Shown: piece after piece, positions 36,101 through 49,116 of the stretch | How positions within the stretch are numbered: position 1 is the stretch's first letter | Layout of the letters: each line of letters begins with the position of its first letter | Assembly: GCA_907164885.2 (NCBI GenBank) | Contig: OU015492.1 | Coordinates: 187,995,338-188,059,337 of the forward strand | DNA: 64,000 bases | Reading direction: 5' to 3' | Source of the DNA: Dolomedes plantarius | Lineage: Eukaryota > Arthropoda > Arachnida > Araneae > Dolomedidae | Notes under the pieces: model-generated | Databases searched by the model: none | The model's input: only the letters and a program-made list of their open reading frames with translations | Told to the model about the DNA's origin: nothing | Made by a program: the position numbers and the translations under genes

Positions 36101-36894
36101 TTAAGATGCCACCCGACAATGACGCCATACTCTAAGCGATTCACAATGCACACAGCCTCTCAGTGCAGAACGCTGGTGGATATTCACACTGATGACAGAC
36201 TGGGGTACATTCTGCACCATCGCATGAGACACTTGCTATTCTCAAGTGTCGTCCATCAAAATTTTGAATATATGGGGACTATTAGTTTGCCTATATCAAT
36301 CCTGTCATATAGTGTCTAAATTGTGCAATGTAGTCGCAGATATTAGAGTACGTTAAGCCAAAATGTTAAGCTTATAGTTTCACATTATGTGGCTGTATAT
36401 GTTTAAAAGACATGTGAAATAGTTAAATGGTTTGTTAGTATAGGTTTTTTAGGAAAAACTAATCATACCTTAAAACAATTGAAGAGATAGGAATAATAAA
36501 TGTGTAAAATGCCGTTTATTAACTGCCATTGCGTGTTAGATTTCAATAATCGACCTCTGTCCATAATTTTGAGAATTTTGGGCAAGCTTGGCGACAAATC
36601 TTGCGACTTTTTAAGGTGTCTGGCTAACCAATAAAATTTTACTTATGTGGCATGGTAATCGTGTTTTGGAATTTTCCATTTCAAGAACAAACTAAAATGT
36701 AACAAATGCAAATATGCGAATCGATAAGTTTTGTTCCGGTAAACTCTCGGATCCAAATACCTCTTTCCCTATCTCTCTACTAACCAATCATCTTTCAACT
36801 TTCCATGATCCGTTCACTAACTAACTCATGGCACAACAATCCGAGTTGCTTTTCAACACTATTGACCAAGGCCTGCGTTGGCCATCTTCGCCTT
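36101..36894. other. Intergenic, unrecognised ORF at 36119-36319
   Basis: A 66-codon plus frame in slightly GC-richer sequence has no recognisable domain; I do not call it a gene. The rest is AT-rich. Confidence 0.4.
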
Positions 36895-37108
36895 CATGAC
36901 CGTGGGGTTGGGGGTGCCATACAGTATGTCTCGGTCAGGTGGTCAACCTGACGACGGAAACCCATAGTTACCAAGCATGTATGGTCCTCCTTTTATCGAC
37001 CCACTGAAGGGATGAAAAACATGAGTCGACCTTGCCCAGTCACAGGGTCGAACCCTGGACCTGTGGTGTGGCAGCTTGGCGCTCTTAACCACTACGCCAC
37101 CGGACTTC
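36895..37108 (-). repeat. tRNA-derived SINE
   Basis: On the minus strand GGCGTAGTGGTTAAGAGC (A box, about 37081-37098) and CAGGGTTCGACCCTG (B box, about 37042-37056) form a tRNA-like head. The body includes GGCAAGGTCGACTCATG, GTGGGTCGATAAAAGGAGGA and CAGGTTGACCACCTGACCGA. The same body occurs without a head at 48917-49110. The minus-strand ORF 36943-37131 is its shadow. Confidence 0.82.
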
Positions 37109-38458
37109 GGTCCATTCACTATGCGAAACATTTATTGAAGGACGGGGCCCACGTGACATAGTTACACCTGATATTCTGTTGGCCTGTAGTTCCATTCATT
37201 TCTCAATTTGATGTTCAAAGATGTCCTGTGTTAGATTTTGGCCCCTTAATGTGCCTATGTGTTTTGTATCAAATCTGAATTCCTTTTTCTGAACTACATT
37301 GTAGTTTAATGTGACTATTTGTTGTATCTGAGACCTGTTCCAGATTTCAAGAGTATAAAATTATGGCGCTGTTATCTGGAATCGTTATTCACACATTAGA
37401 ATGAGAAACGCGACAATATATTTAATCTTTTCTTGAAATTGAAATTTACTTTTAACGCCTAATCGTAAGGTATACGTTATTCAAACAGGATGCAGCGGAG
37501 ACACGTTAGGAATTTATCGAAATATGGTGACAACTATCCTTAGAGCTGCTAAATACAGTTTCGAATGAACATTATTAAAAAAACGAAAAACTTAATGTTT
37601 GTACAATTAAGTTATTTTTCTAACTTCTGCCAGCATGATACAGTTCAACACTGGAAATCGTATACTTTCAACGGTTGAGATTAAACTTACTATATCACAT
37701 TTATGGTTCAAGTAACACAAAAGTTCAGTAAAGCGATCAGAGTTGATTTAATGAAAACGTCAGTTGAATGCATTTTCATGCGCATTTTATAATCTAATGG
37801 AATTAATACAACTTATGTTTCCTTAGTATGCAGATTTCCACTATTTATTCATGCGAATGATTATTTTACCAGAATTTGAAATTATGTAAGTTACTCCAAC
37901 TGAAATATGCTATAAATGCATTATAAGTTACTTTGTCGTAACTGTTATTTATAAGCTTTAATTTAATATATTAGTGTGCGGTTCAGATCATAAATTATTT
38001 CATATATATGTTTACATCTTACTGAGTGTACTTTAACAACTTATAATTATGAATTATTTATCATCACTATATCTGTTACATCATCACATAATCGGCATGC
38101 TTCTTTTGCTTACATCTACTTGAAATTTCAAAACACCTATTAAAGTTTATTGGGGGGGTCGATAATAAAGTACATAAAGGTAGTTCATCCTCCAGAAACA
38201 TAAATTGCTTATTACTTCATGCGCGAAAATATTAAGATTACCACGTAAGAAGATTAATTGTTTTATAAAGTACCTATTTTTTGAAACACAGTAGCCTATT
38301 TAAAAATTTATAAAGTTTATTTCTCTCATCAGGTATAATTGGACAAAAAATATTGAAAATCTGAAAGTTTAAAGTATTTAAACTGAATAGAAAATCACCC
38401 AATGTCTATACATTTTTAAAACAAAATCAGTATACATACACCCCGCCACATACTTCCC
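37109..38458. other. AT-rich, no gene seen
   Basis: No ORF or repeat is supported over about 1.35 kb. Confidence 0.5.
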
Positions 38459-38520
<62 letters not shown>

Positions 38521-38522
38521 AA
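38459..38522. repeat. (AT)n/(GT)n microsatellite
   Basis: AT units pass directly into GT units. Confidence 0.93.
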
Positions 38523-38948
38523 GTATATATGTGTGTGTATGTGTGTAAATGTGTAAGTGTAGGATAGAGATAAGATATAGAAATAGAAAGGTAAGTTATG
38601 TATGCACAATGGAAACAGTGGGTTATCTTTAAAAGTAACCTCGGACCTTAAGATCTTCTTTGTATACAAGATCCTGTTTCAGATATTTTCAGAAATTTCA
38701 CAACCGTTAAGCTTATATAGTCCAGTCCTTATTTCTTCTATATATAAGTATTTGTTATCTTTTTTTTGCGTTGGTAATGAGTAAAACTATTTTAATTATT
38801 TATATATTTCTGTATGCAGCTATCTTAAGGATTAAGAATATATTCATATTGATTCTTAAAAGAAAAGAACTTAAAAAATTCGTTTTTTTTATTTGTCAAA
38901 GAGTCTGGGTTTATGGCTTAGTACTGTTTTTAAAGTATGTTTTCACAA
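38523..38948. other. Intergenic, no feature
   Basis: The overlapping short ORFs at 38602-38784 and 38771-38974 have no domain. Confidence 0.45.
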
Positions 38949-39749
38949 TCTATATATATGAAACAGTTCCGTAACTGACACATTCATTCATTCATTCACT
39001 GACTGACTGACATACAACGCACAGACCAAACCGCTGAACCTAAAGGGTTGAAATTTTGCATGGCGATTCTTCTTATAGTGCAGGGGTGCACTAAGAAAGA
39101 TTTTTCAAATATTCTTCTTAGATTTTTTTAAATTAAATTTTTAAGCTGTTTTTTTAACTTTTTTTACGTTTGCATTTAAAATAATACTTTGAGGGTTATA
39201 AAATTTATATCACGAGAAAGATCATAAAAAATCCTTTAAAGTGAAATTTTTTTCGAATCTTTACCTCCATTTCCTGATTTTTTTAAAGATTAATTTTTAG
39301 AATTTAATTTATTAAATGCCGATCACGTGATTTCTTTTTTCTGGTACTTTCAATAAATTTATCGTCACGTGCATAACAACTAAATAAACAAAAAACATTT
39401 GTTTTCCTTGCTAATGCGGCAGACGATTGGACATTATCCAAAAAAATATTAAAATACAGTAAAATAAATGTTCTACAAACTGTACTATATTAACTGTACT
39501 ATATTCTTTAGTATTCTTTATATTAGATTTAATTTGAATATTTTCTTCAACATTATTTTATCTATAAAATTATCCTTTACGATTTTCTTATAAATATATA
39601 TATAAATATTTTACATCAATTGTATACATTGATCGTCGTATTTATCATATAATATATATATACATATATACATTTGGCATGAATTGCGTACATTTACCGC
39701 TGTATTTAATTTGAATGTACTCCGTAGCGAAGTACGGGTTTTCGGCTAG
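38949..39749 (+). mobile_element. Non-autonomous Helitron, family 1, full length
   Basis: It starts TCTATATATATGAAACAG and ends with the CCGT-A-GC-GAA-GT-ACGG hairpin, GTTTTCGG and CTAG (39746-39749) followed by T; A precedes the 5' TC. The body matches the copy at 7458 (CCGTAACTGACA, CAGACCAAACCGCTG, CATGGCGATTCTTCTTATAG, GTGCACTAAGAAAGATTTTT). Its 5' AT tract is short, unlike the expanded one at 7460-7536. Confidence 0.87.
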
Positions 39750-40050
39750 TATATCCGTAAAATAGAAACTTTTCTATAAGAGGTTAACTTAATGTTATTA
39801 TGGATATGTTTCGGAATGTCAGATTAAAAAAGCTATTCTAAACTAAGACCACTTCTTGTTATATACTTAAGGAAAGGGAAAATATGTACGTTATGAACAT
39901 TTTGTTTAATAAATCGAGGAAATTAAAAAATGAGGAATAATTAAACATTATTTTGAACGCGTGATATTATATTAATTCTCTACTGTGATATTTGGAAATG
40001 TCTGATATGATCAAGTTTTTTAAAATTGTGAAATTTTCATGGTTTATATT

Positions 40051-40298
40051 TGAAGGCCTTATTTCAATAGTGGTTCAACTCCATTTTTGTCCATTTTGAG
40101 ATACAGCTCCTTAAAGTCTAATGAGTGATGAAAAATGACTGCTGAACTCTGATTTTTTGTGTCCTCTGTTGGCAGCAGAAATAAGCTGGAGATGTACGAG
40201 TTTTAAAATAAGATAGAAATGACTTGTATGAACATGAAAGTGAGGTTAACTTTATTTTTTTAAAGTGGAGTTGGCTTACTATTCAAATAAGGTCTTCA
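40051..40298. repeat. MITE-like inverted repeat
   Basis: TGAAGGCCTTATTTCAATAGTG-TTCAACTCCA on the left matches the complement of TGGAGTTGGCTTACTATTCAAATAAGGTCTTCA on the right, about 33 bp at high identity. The roughly 180 bp between is non-coding. Family unknown. Confidence 0.65.
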
Positions 40299-40411
40299 TT
40301 TAATACCGCGAGAACGATTTTGCTATATCTTGTAAGAATCTATTACATAGTCATGAAAGAAGGTAATAAGATTTATTAAGTTATGGTTAAATAAAATTTA
40401 AAAATAATGCA

Positions 40412-40416
<5 letters not shown>

Positions 40417-40460
<44 letters not shown>

Positions 40461-40635
40461 CAGTTCCGTGACTGACTGACAGACAGACAGATAACGCACA
40501 GACCAAAACGCTGGACCTAAAGGATTGAAATTTTGAATGGCGATTCTTGTTATAGTGTAGGGGTGCACTAAGAAAGATTTTTGAAAAATTCTTCTTAGAT
40601 TTAAAAAAAAAATTAAACAGCTGTTTTTGTAAGTT
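40417..40635 (+). mobile_element. Helitron family 1, 5' fragment
   Basis: An (AT)n-expanded start leads into AACAGTTCCGTGACTGACTG, GACCAAAACGCTGGACC and GTGCACTAAGAAAGATTTTT. It is truncated after about 220 bp at another AT microsatellite, with no 3' hairpin. Confidence 0.8.
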
Positions 40636-40752
40636 ATATATATATATATATATATATGTATAGAGAGAGAGAGAGAGAGAGATAGATAGATAGATAGATA
40701 GATAGATATAGATATAGATGTAGATATAGATATATGTGCGTGTGTGTGTTTA
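40636..40752. repeat. Compound microsatellite (AT)(GA)(GATA)(GT)
   Basis: Consecutive runs of AT, AGAG, GATA, ATAGAT and GTGTG. Confidence 0.93.
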
Positions 40753-42838
40753 CATTTGCTCTATTAGGCCTAAATTAATGTTTTGTCTGCAATAAATCAA
40801 AAATCAAAGAAAACTAATTTTAAAATTTATGAATACAATTGAATGGAAAATATATGAAGTAAAGCACTGGAGAGCTAATTAAATGTAAGAAGATTGCTAG
40901 TAAAACATTTTACGCGTACGCTTTTATTGAAACCTAAAAGATACAATTTAAATAAGAGATATACGCATTTCTAAATATCGCGTAATTACTCCGGAATGTG
41001 TATTTCGCCATAACAGATAATCGTGTTACGTTAAAGACAACAAATTACGTTCGTTAGCGTCTGTTTGAAGCACATACACAGTTGAATTACAAAACAACGA
41101 CGCTGTTGATTCCCACACACTCTTTCTTTAAATACGAAATGCAGGCAAAAACAAAAAAAAAGTATTCTTTCACAAGTGGGAAATTGAGAGTTCTGGTTTC
41201 AATCTTCGTCTCATGTTTGCCGTTAAAATCTCTCATTCTGAGTTTAATTAGCGTGAATACAGGGAACGCAATATTTTTGAGTTACTATATTTGAGTTCGG
41301 GCAGTGTTTTTTTCCTTTTAGTCAGAATTCCGATGTAATTTCAAGACGTTCATCACAAGATAAAGAAAAAAATCTGCTTTCTTGAAGAATGAGTGATATC
41401 GTCTTTAGCGGTAAATTTCTTAAAACTGAAAGAATAAGCTTAAAATTTCAAAAAATCGCAATAGCTGTAATGGAATTATATCGTGGGCGTGTGATAATTC
41501 GCAGTCTAAAGCAATTTATGGATAATGACTCTGTGTTCTAGATATATAGACACGTGTTTTTTTTATGAGAATGTCCTTAATTATTTATCACGTACTAGTT
41601 AAAATAAGAGAAAACTTCTCGAAATTTAGCGCATGATGAGTTTTCATGTCAGTATAGTAAATAGAAATCTTCATTATTTTATTTCTTATTTTTTTTTTTT
41701 TTTTGCTTTAGTTTTCTCCTTCAGAATTATAAATAAGTATGATTAATCGCAGCGTTTTTAAAAGCGTAAATCATACATTTGAGCAGTGGTATCTGTACAT
41801 AAATGTAGTAAAAATTAACAAGTAAACTAAAACTATCCAATATATATATATATATATATATATAGAGGAAATAGAGAAATTATTGTCATTAATGATACAT
41901 ATATAACCATGCACTTGTGTGTGAATGCAAGCTAGCTACAGATAAATCTATACATTCTATCACTATAGAAGCTTTTACATAATAAGCATGGCCGTGCGTG
42001 GGTGAGACAGCCTCCCACTGGAAGCGAAGTTCAAATGAATCCTTGTACAATGCCGATGATACGAGAAATTCTGTATAATTTAATGTAATTCTTATCATAT
42101 ATCTCCCCCTTTCTCACTGTAGCAAGCTACACAGAAGGTACTCTTGTAAATTGTATTTTTTCCTTTTGACTTCCCATTGGACGTTGCTGACTTTTACTCA
42201 TAAAATAGTATTTTAATAACTTTTATTGGAACACCATTATCGTTCTTTACAGTGATTGTGTTATGTAGCGATCGTTTTTCTGTAAACTAAGAATAAACCC
42301 TGGTCTTCTTACCATGAATCTCGGCCAACGTTTTTCTAAACGGACCATCCAGGAAATGTACGAAATTCTCAGTTTAAAAGTAATATTGTTCAGTATGTTA
42401 ATTACGGCAATAATCATATGTGCTATTGTACTTGTGTTATAGTTTGTTCATAGTTCTAAAAAAGTCGTTCTTTTTTTAATGTAATTTCACAAGTAATGTT
42501 AAATATTTAACGTTATTGTATATGATTATATGATATGACGTATATGATATGACGTTATTGTATTGCCAAAAATCCTAAAGTAGAAGACAGATAATTAAAA
42601 TTACTTGCATTGACTGTTTGTAGAATCTTCATTTGTTAGTAAATATCCTGTTTGAATGAATAAGGACTATCTTGAAAGTAATTGGTTGTTCTGGTAACCC
42701 GATATTTGTTTCTTCCATAAAATCATTACGTGTCCTTAAGATGTCTGTGGGGAGAGCGGGGATGTAAGATAAAATATCCAAATGTAAAAATCTTAATTTA
42801 TTCTTAGGCATCAGATGCTGTTTTTATAATCAATATAT
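40753..42838. other. AT-rich, no gene seen
   Basis: A short (AT)n lies at about 41841-41864. The ORFs at 41082-41294, 41889-42098 and 42629-42811 show no domain. The direct doublet TATATGATATGACG occurs near 42529-42551. Confidence 0.5.
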
Positions 42839-43079
42839 ATCCACTTTTGGCAATTAAAATTGAAAAACCATGAAGGAGGGATGATTAAAAACGTCAAAAG
42901 TGAATGAAATGAAGAAGATGTTGGGATGTGCAAATGATTAGCATTTAAGCGCAATCGAAAGTCGCAGGAGGGAGAAACACATCTCAAACTCTGTGAAAAA
43001 GGAAAGTTACGCAGCAGAATAGCAGTTTCTCATTCGGAAATCGCATTTAGATGTTGGTTGTTTGTGAGAAGAACGTGTT

Positions 43080-44111
43080 ATGTCTCGTATAAATGGCTAC
43101 CAGCATGTGTAGGAATTCGACAGCAGGATCTTGGCCTATCGAGAGTGTGGTTTATCCTTCCGGAATATCTCTACTCCCATTGGTCGGAATCAAATGACTG
43201 TCATAGGAATATGAAAAAGATGGGTTAAGGGGGGCGGGGTCATACTGAGCTCCATGCAGGATCCCGCAAACGGCCTCCCGCCACTAACGCCCGAGATAAC
43301 AGACATGCTGTCAGATCGGCCTTGCAGGATTTTACAGCCACATCACGGACCTGGGGTCCAGAAATTGGCTTGTTTGCGGTATGACAAGTAGCCGCACGGA
43401 CAGTGCGATAACGCCTGGAGCAGCACGGACGGTCTGCATGGTGACCATTACTGCGGTTTCCCTTGACACTGCAGCATAGAGTCGCGCGGCGACAGTGGTG
43501 CTCCCAACGACAAAATTGGATACGGGAGTGGCACCACGTCATCATTTCAGACGAGTCCCTGTTCTCGGTGCAGCATCATGATGGACGTATATGTGTCTGG
43601 AGGTACCGAGGAGAACGCACGTGGACTGCTTTCACTCGATATCGTCATACGGGCCCTGCACCTGGTGTGATGGTAGGTGCAGTCGTTTGGTACACGACTC
43701 GAACAGCTCTTGTTCGCGACTTCGGTAATCGGAACAGCCAGTGTTACATTTCTCAAATCTTAAAACTTGTGGCTGTGCCCTACCTTCGAGGCTTCGGAGA
43801 AGTCATCTTTCAACAAGATAACTCAAAACCGCATGTTGCGTGTAGTGACCTTCCTAGACACAGAGGGTGTTCGACTGTTGCCCTGGCCAGCACGTTCTCC
43901 AGGTCTTTCACCCACTGAAAACATCTGATCATGGGTTGCTGAGAGGCTGATTCGCCACAGCTCTCCAGCTACTACGGTTGATGAAGTGTGGTATACTATT
44001 GAATCAGCATGGAAAAACTTGCCCGTATCTGTCATCCAAGCCCAGTTCGAGTTGAGGCCTCACCGGGTTAGAGCCGTTTTAGCTGCTATAGGCGGTATCT
44101 GTGTGTACTAA
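43080..44111 (+). pseudogene. Tc1 transposase, full span, broken
   Basis: ATG 43080 opens MSRINGYQHV and then a TAG. After frame changes it continues with LAYRECGLSFRNISTPIGRN (helix-turn-helix) and RDNRHAVRSALQDF. In the longest intact frame (43463-43918) come LQHRVARRQWC, VIISDESLFSVQHHDGRICVW with the first Asp, and IFQQDNSKPHVA with the second. Another frame change gives LLPWPARSPGLSP-ENI with the Glu, and the C-terminus ends at TAA 44109-44111. All DD-E landmarks of a Tc1 (Tcb1-like) transposase are recognisable, but at least three frameshifts and several stops block expression. Confidence 0.87.
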
Positions 44112-44181
44112 TCTCGGACCCTGTATACCGCCAAATTGCCTACAAATTTAATCACGTTTCCTCATATACTATGCTGTACAT

Positions 44182-44463
44182 CAGGGGTGTCAAACTCAAA
44201 GTCTAACTTGGGCCAAACAAACAAGATTTAACTATAGGTGGGCCGCAAAAACATCAATATTAATAGAAACGAAGGTTGGTTTTAAATAATACATTATAAT
44301 AAACATATATAAAAGAACAGGAAAATTTAATGTTTACGTTCTGACACTTGACATCTGTTCTCCAATATATTGGCCAATATATTGGACGGATATTATATAT
44401 ATTCCTATATATTGGCCGGGCCGCAAAAAGTTCGTCGTGGGCCGCAAGTTTGACACACCCCTG
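44182..44463. mobile_element. 282-bp hAT MITE
   Basis: The ends CAGGGGTGTCAAACT and AGTTTGACACACCCCTG are inverted. Flanks CTGTACAT (44174-44181) and CTGTACAC (44464-44471) form an 8-bp target duplication with one mismatch. Internal words GGGCCGCAAAAA appear near both ends. It lies in the 3' part of the Tc1 element and so is younger than it. Confidence 0.9.
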
Positions 44464-44541
44464 CTGTACACGTACAATAAGTTAAGTTTTGTTATTTTCT
44501 TTCCTTCCTGGTTTTGAAATTTTGATGGCCAGCAGTGTGTG

Positions 44542-44656
<115 letters not shown>

Positions 44657-44703
44657 CTTTGTGTTTGTGTGTGTGCTTTCTTCTATGGATGATAATATTA
44701 CTA

Positions 44704-44826
44704 GCGTTTACCATGGTCGTCAATAAGTCGCAAGGGCAAACAATAGAAAAAGACGCCATATATTTGCCTCTTTTTAGTAACGATGAACTGTATGTGGCAA
44801 TTTCCATCTGCCGACGGGAAAAATGA
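44704..44826 (+). pseudogene. PIF1/Helitron-type helicase C-terminal relic
   Basis: A 40-codon frame reads [20 protein letters not shown], then [14 protein letters not shown] and a stop at 44824-44826. NKSQGQT followed 15-25 residues later by LYVA-S is the C-terminal motif pair of PIF1-family helicases, including the helicase half of Helitron Rep/Hel proteins. The arginine of the usual ALSR is missing (AISIC). It is cut upstream by the (AT)n tract. A host PIF1 gene is less likely in this repeat context. Confidence 0.7.
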
Positions 44827-45546
44827 AAATTATTGGTGGCATGGAACAGGGGTAATAGGTGGAAGTCTCTAAGATTCTCTAAGTTCTCTCACATCATTTA
44901 TTGTTACTATTTTATCCGTAACTTTGAATAGCTTTTAACTATTTATGCTAGGCAATTAAAAATGAGCCGCACCTTCAAAACCCTGCCCCCTACATTGTTA
45001 TGAAAGACTTTGATAGATTTTGGCTCCTGGCAAGTTTTCGGATCAAAATACCCGGATTACACAGCGCTCCTCCTATTTGGTGCAAACGAAGAGTGGCGCG
45101 TCTATGTTCACTGAGAAACAGCAGCAAAATTAACTGTCTGATGAAGGTCAAACTTTCCACGACAAAGGCATTGCACTCTCTCCCTGAGCGCGCAGAAAAC
45201 AGTACATCTAACTGACAGATGACTACAGCTGAAGGGTCTGATGATTTTTGACTTGATTAGTATATATTCCGATATAAATGAATGAAGACGTGATTTTACG
45301 TAGTATTGTGATTAAGCATGGGAGAATAATTTAAAAATTTAAAATTTTATTACGGTGTGAAAAAGAGAAGTTTTTGTCATTATATTGAAATGAATTTTTT
45401 TAATTATCTTTTTAATATCTTTGCAGACATATTGCAGTTCCAAAGTCCATCATTGCACTTTTTCGTAGTTTTAATTAGTCCATCACTTGGACGAGAGTTT
45501 AAAAATTTTGTAAGAAGTTCCTTTATTAACTTTACTTACTCTGAAT
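44827..45546. other. Intergenic; unrecognised ORFs
   Basis: A moderately GC-richer patch (44990-45220) has an open 71-codon frame without a known domain. The rest is AT-rich. Confidence 0.4.
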
Positions 45547-45547
45547 A

Positions 45548-45606
<59 letters not shown>
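45547..45606. repeat. (AT)n microsatellite
   Basis: Pure AT followed by a few GTAT units. Confidence 0.93.
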
Positions 45607-45608
<2 letters not shown>

Positions 45609-45619
45609 GTATGTATGTA

Positions 45620-48134
45620 TATAGTATATAGAGATTCGAAAAACGAAAATTATTTAAATTATTCTTTTAAATTCATCATTTAACAAAATACAAGATTTTG
45701 TAGAAGCAAATTTCTTCCTTTAAATAATTTCAGACTTTTATATAAGGTTTTATACATAAAAGAAATGTCTATGTAACTATTCCTTATCTGAGTATTGATT
45801 AAACATATATCGTATTATAAACTATTTTGACCTACAAAAGGACTCAAGTATGAAAGCTGCAATCAATTGGTATAAAGTGGAATTCATTTTAAAGATGTAT
45901 AAAGTATTATACAAAGCATTCATTAATATCAAGAGGGAAACCGCTATTCAGTAAAATTTACTGTTATCATATGCAGTAGTGATGACTATTCATATTTAGT
46001 TTACATAATATGCATAAAAGTGACTGGGTAATGAATAGAACTACTTTTCTAAGGTGAAATTGTAAACAATTCTTAAAAATCTTACATATGGAATATATAA
46101 TTTCATTCAAAAATCCAATTATAACGAATTCCATTAACCTTTTAATCTCTGAGGGGATATACACGTAATAATCGTTACATTAAAAACAAACTTTTTAAGA
46201 TGTTGGGAATGTAAAACAAAAGAACAGTTATTAAAGTGATATGTTTCGTTTCTGCTTTATTGTCTTTTAAGGTCACATAATTGTATTAATTTTATGCCTG
46301 GCACATAACTATTATACTGCCAGGAAAAAAACGAATTTGGATTCATCTATGATCACATGATTCTATAGGGCACTTTCAGAATTTTTTTTGTCATTTATGA
46401 AGTGAAATTTAAAAAAATATTATAAATAATTATTATACCAAATTAAACATGAAACACGTTACTGTTTCTTCACCTTCAGATTAAATATTTACGTTCTGGA
46501 TCATTAATTAGCTTGATTTACATATAATTAGTATGTAAATGACTTTATGCCAAATGAGACATGACACGTCAGGAAAAAAATAGAAAAATATAATAATAGT
46601 TCGTTCGGTCAACATTTGTGCCTATATATTTATCTATGACATATTCGTTTAATTTTTCTTCGTGTACTTGCAAAAACAGCGCTATCATATCGGATATAAT
46701 CAGATCATTTTGTTTTAGCGCAAAAAGAAGTTTATAATACAGCAGAGCAATTTATTATCTTTTAAATGAAATGTAACTCGTAATGTTAATTCTACCTGCA
46801 GAAATATCTAATTTCTTATTACTGTTTGGAAAAAGCGACATTTTAACTGCAAATTATGAAAGTAAGAAGTCTAAAAGTCTCTTTTTTCTAGGTTTCAAAA
46901 TAAATTCCTTCAATATGTTTACAAAGAATTTCCTGATTTGAGAATACAATATTCGGGGATTTCGATACCTTCTGTAAAATGCATTAATTTTTTTAATAGT
47001 TTAACGATTTCTGATAAAACACTGTAGTATGCATAGTTGAAAACGGAACCATACTGTATAAATTAAAATAGGTTTGCTATGAAGAATGGTATTCAAGATG
47101 TTCTTAACATCGCAAGAGCGCCATGAGAGGTTAATTTGTCACTGTGCTGAGCGAAACGACGTGACACTTGACTGAAGCCATTTAAAAATACAACGTGTTA
47201 ATACACTGAAAAATTTTTTACTTTAACTTTGAAAAAGTTAATTAAATTCCCTTATCCTACTCTACCGAAAATTTCAAAAAAATTCTCATAATGTGTTTTT
47301 TCTAACATAAAAATAAGCCCATGTATTTAATTGAACTTTTCCATTAACATTATTCATTTAAACAGGAGTAATTTCTTTTCTAAGAATAGTGAGTTAATTT
47401 AAAATTTAATATTAATAACCATTGTATAAAGAAAATGGTTCTTAAATTTAAATACCAATATTCATTTTCGTTAGCACTGCTTTAGAAAATATCCAATGAG
47501 TCCTTAATTAAAGTATAACTATTAGTTATTGAGTAAGAATATCTATATATTTCTATATATATACTGAAATATCCAGACGAATATTGTATTCCAAGTTGGA
47601 TTTCGGAAACAATTATATTAGTTAATTTCGTTTATATTAATTATATTTTAGACAATGAGTTATAGTATTAATATAGTGCATGTAGATTGACTAAGTCAAG
47701 ACGAAAATCGAAATTCACGTGGGATTACAGAATCAAAATTTTAATAATTGTTTTCTCTCATGGAAATTTCTGCTTTAATAGTTTAGCTATAGATTAATTT
47801 TGATAATTTATTTAAATTTCTTATTATTGTTCTTGATAAAATGTATTCACAGCAATAGGTGTATGTGAACCAGTTCGTTCAAAGCTAAATGTCCAAACTC
47901 ATAGACTTAAGGTGCTTTTACACTTAAGTCTCAAAATAATAGTTTGTTAGCATTAAACTGAAATCTGTGCTACATTACATAAAATGTTATAGCGAGAAAT
48001 ATTCAATGGCTATTTAAATGATAACTTAATATTAGTCTTCACTATTGAATGTATTTATTAAGAGCTACAACTAAACACATTTTATTCGAACTTAGTTATG
48101 ATATTTAAATTAGAATACTAAAAGCTCTAACTTA

Positions 48135-48135
<1 letters not shown>
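45620..48135. other. Long AT-rich stretch, no gene seen
   Basis: About 2.5 kb with no supported ORF, transposon end or tandem array. This is the longest featureless part of the window. Confidence 0.5.

Positions 48136-48199
<64 letters not shown>
48136..48199. repeat. (AT)n microsatellite
   Basis: Pure AT. Confidence 0.93.
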
Positions 48200-48205
<6 letters not shown>

Positions 48206-48816
48206 TAGTAATTTCTTAATTCAACAATCTTAACATTTAAAAACTATTAATTCCTCACTTTACTATTCCAAATTACAAACCCTTTTTTAATTCCTTGAAA
48301 CAGGTAATTCCCTTTGGGCATTCGCGTTAAATTCCATTTTAAAATCTAACATTATTCTAAATTCCCTGCGGCGTTCGAAACTAATTTCGCTTTTGATTCT
48401 AAGTTCTAATAACCTCTAGAGAAAAAATTAAATGGCTGCCTGTTAATCGAAAACTAAACTTGCGTGGCGTGGGTAGAAAATTAAACGCTTTAGCGCATTT
48501 GTCACGCCTTTTCCTAACTTTTAACCAATTAAACCTTACTACGATCACATGACGAGATAAGTTTATATAAGGTTTGGGATCACGTACATGTACGCTTTTC
48601 GGATTTTGTAACTGTCACGAGAAGTTGTATCGTGTATTTAAAAAATAAAAGATGTAGTTAAATTGACGTTGTGGTGTTTTATGTGTCCGAGGGTGAGATG
48701 AAAAGCGGGAAAGAAAATTAAACATATGTGATGCACGGCCGGGCGACAAGTCATCCATCTTTACCTCAAAAAGAAATACCACTCAGGCCTTCCTTCGTCG
48801 GCCCGTGCTCCTTATA
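48200..48816 (+). mobile_element. Possible LTR-like segment
   Basis: TTTATATAAGGTTTGGG (TATA-like, about 48559) is followed 80-90 bp later by AAAAAATAAAAGATG (polyA-like, about 48640), the spacing of an LTR promoter and R region. The segment lies between two (AT)n tracts. I could not fix TG...CA ends or a target duplication, so this is a weak call. Confidence 0.3.
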
Positions 48817-48820
48817 TTAC

Positions 48821-48916
<96 letters not shown>
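48817..48916. repeat. (AT)n microsatellite
   Basis: About 100 bp of AT immediately upstream of the SINE fragment. Confidence 0.95.
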
Positions 48917-48918
<2 letters not shown>

Positions 48919-49110
48919 TGCGACTAGGCAAGGTCGACTCAGCCTTACATCCCTTGAGTGGGTAGATAAAATGAGGACCAAGCATGCTTGGGAACTAAAC
49001 TCGGGGAAGGGTGTGGGGGGGAAGGTCCCACATCAGGTTGACCACTTTACTGAGAAAGCGGAGATGGGCACTACCGGCCCTGGTCCACAACGGACTGTTG
49101 CGCTATGAGT
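48917..49110 (+). repeat. 5'-truncated SINE, same family as 36895
   Basis: GGCAAGGTCGACTCAGCC, CATCCCTTGAGTGGGTAGAT, ACCAAGCATGCTTGG and ATCAGGTTGACCACTTTACTG match the body of the 36895-37108 SINE in order, but the tRNA-like head is missing. It is bounded by (AT)n on both sides. Spurious ORFs run through it from the AT tracts. Confidence 0.8.
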
Positions 49111-49114
49111 TTAG

Positions 49115-49116
<2 letters not shown>

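Larger units (their letters stand above)
42840..44541 (+). mobile_element. Tc1 element carrying a hAT MITE
   Basis: The left end CCACTTTTGGCAATTAAAATT with GAAAAACCATGAAGGA is a diverged complement of the right end TTCCTGGTTTTGAAATTTTGATGGCCAGCAGTG (44504-44536). TATA borders both sides. The element spans the transposase pseudogene. Removing the 282-bp MITE at 44182-44463 leaves about 1.4 kb, normal for Tc1. Confidence 0.8.

Noticed and set aside
48200..48816. Confident LTR retrotransposon call
   Set aside because: TATA-like and polyA-like signals fit, but there are no defined TG...CA ends, target duplication or second LTR.
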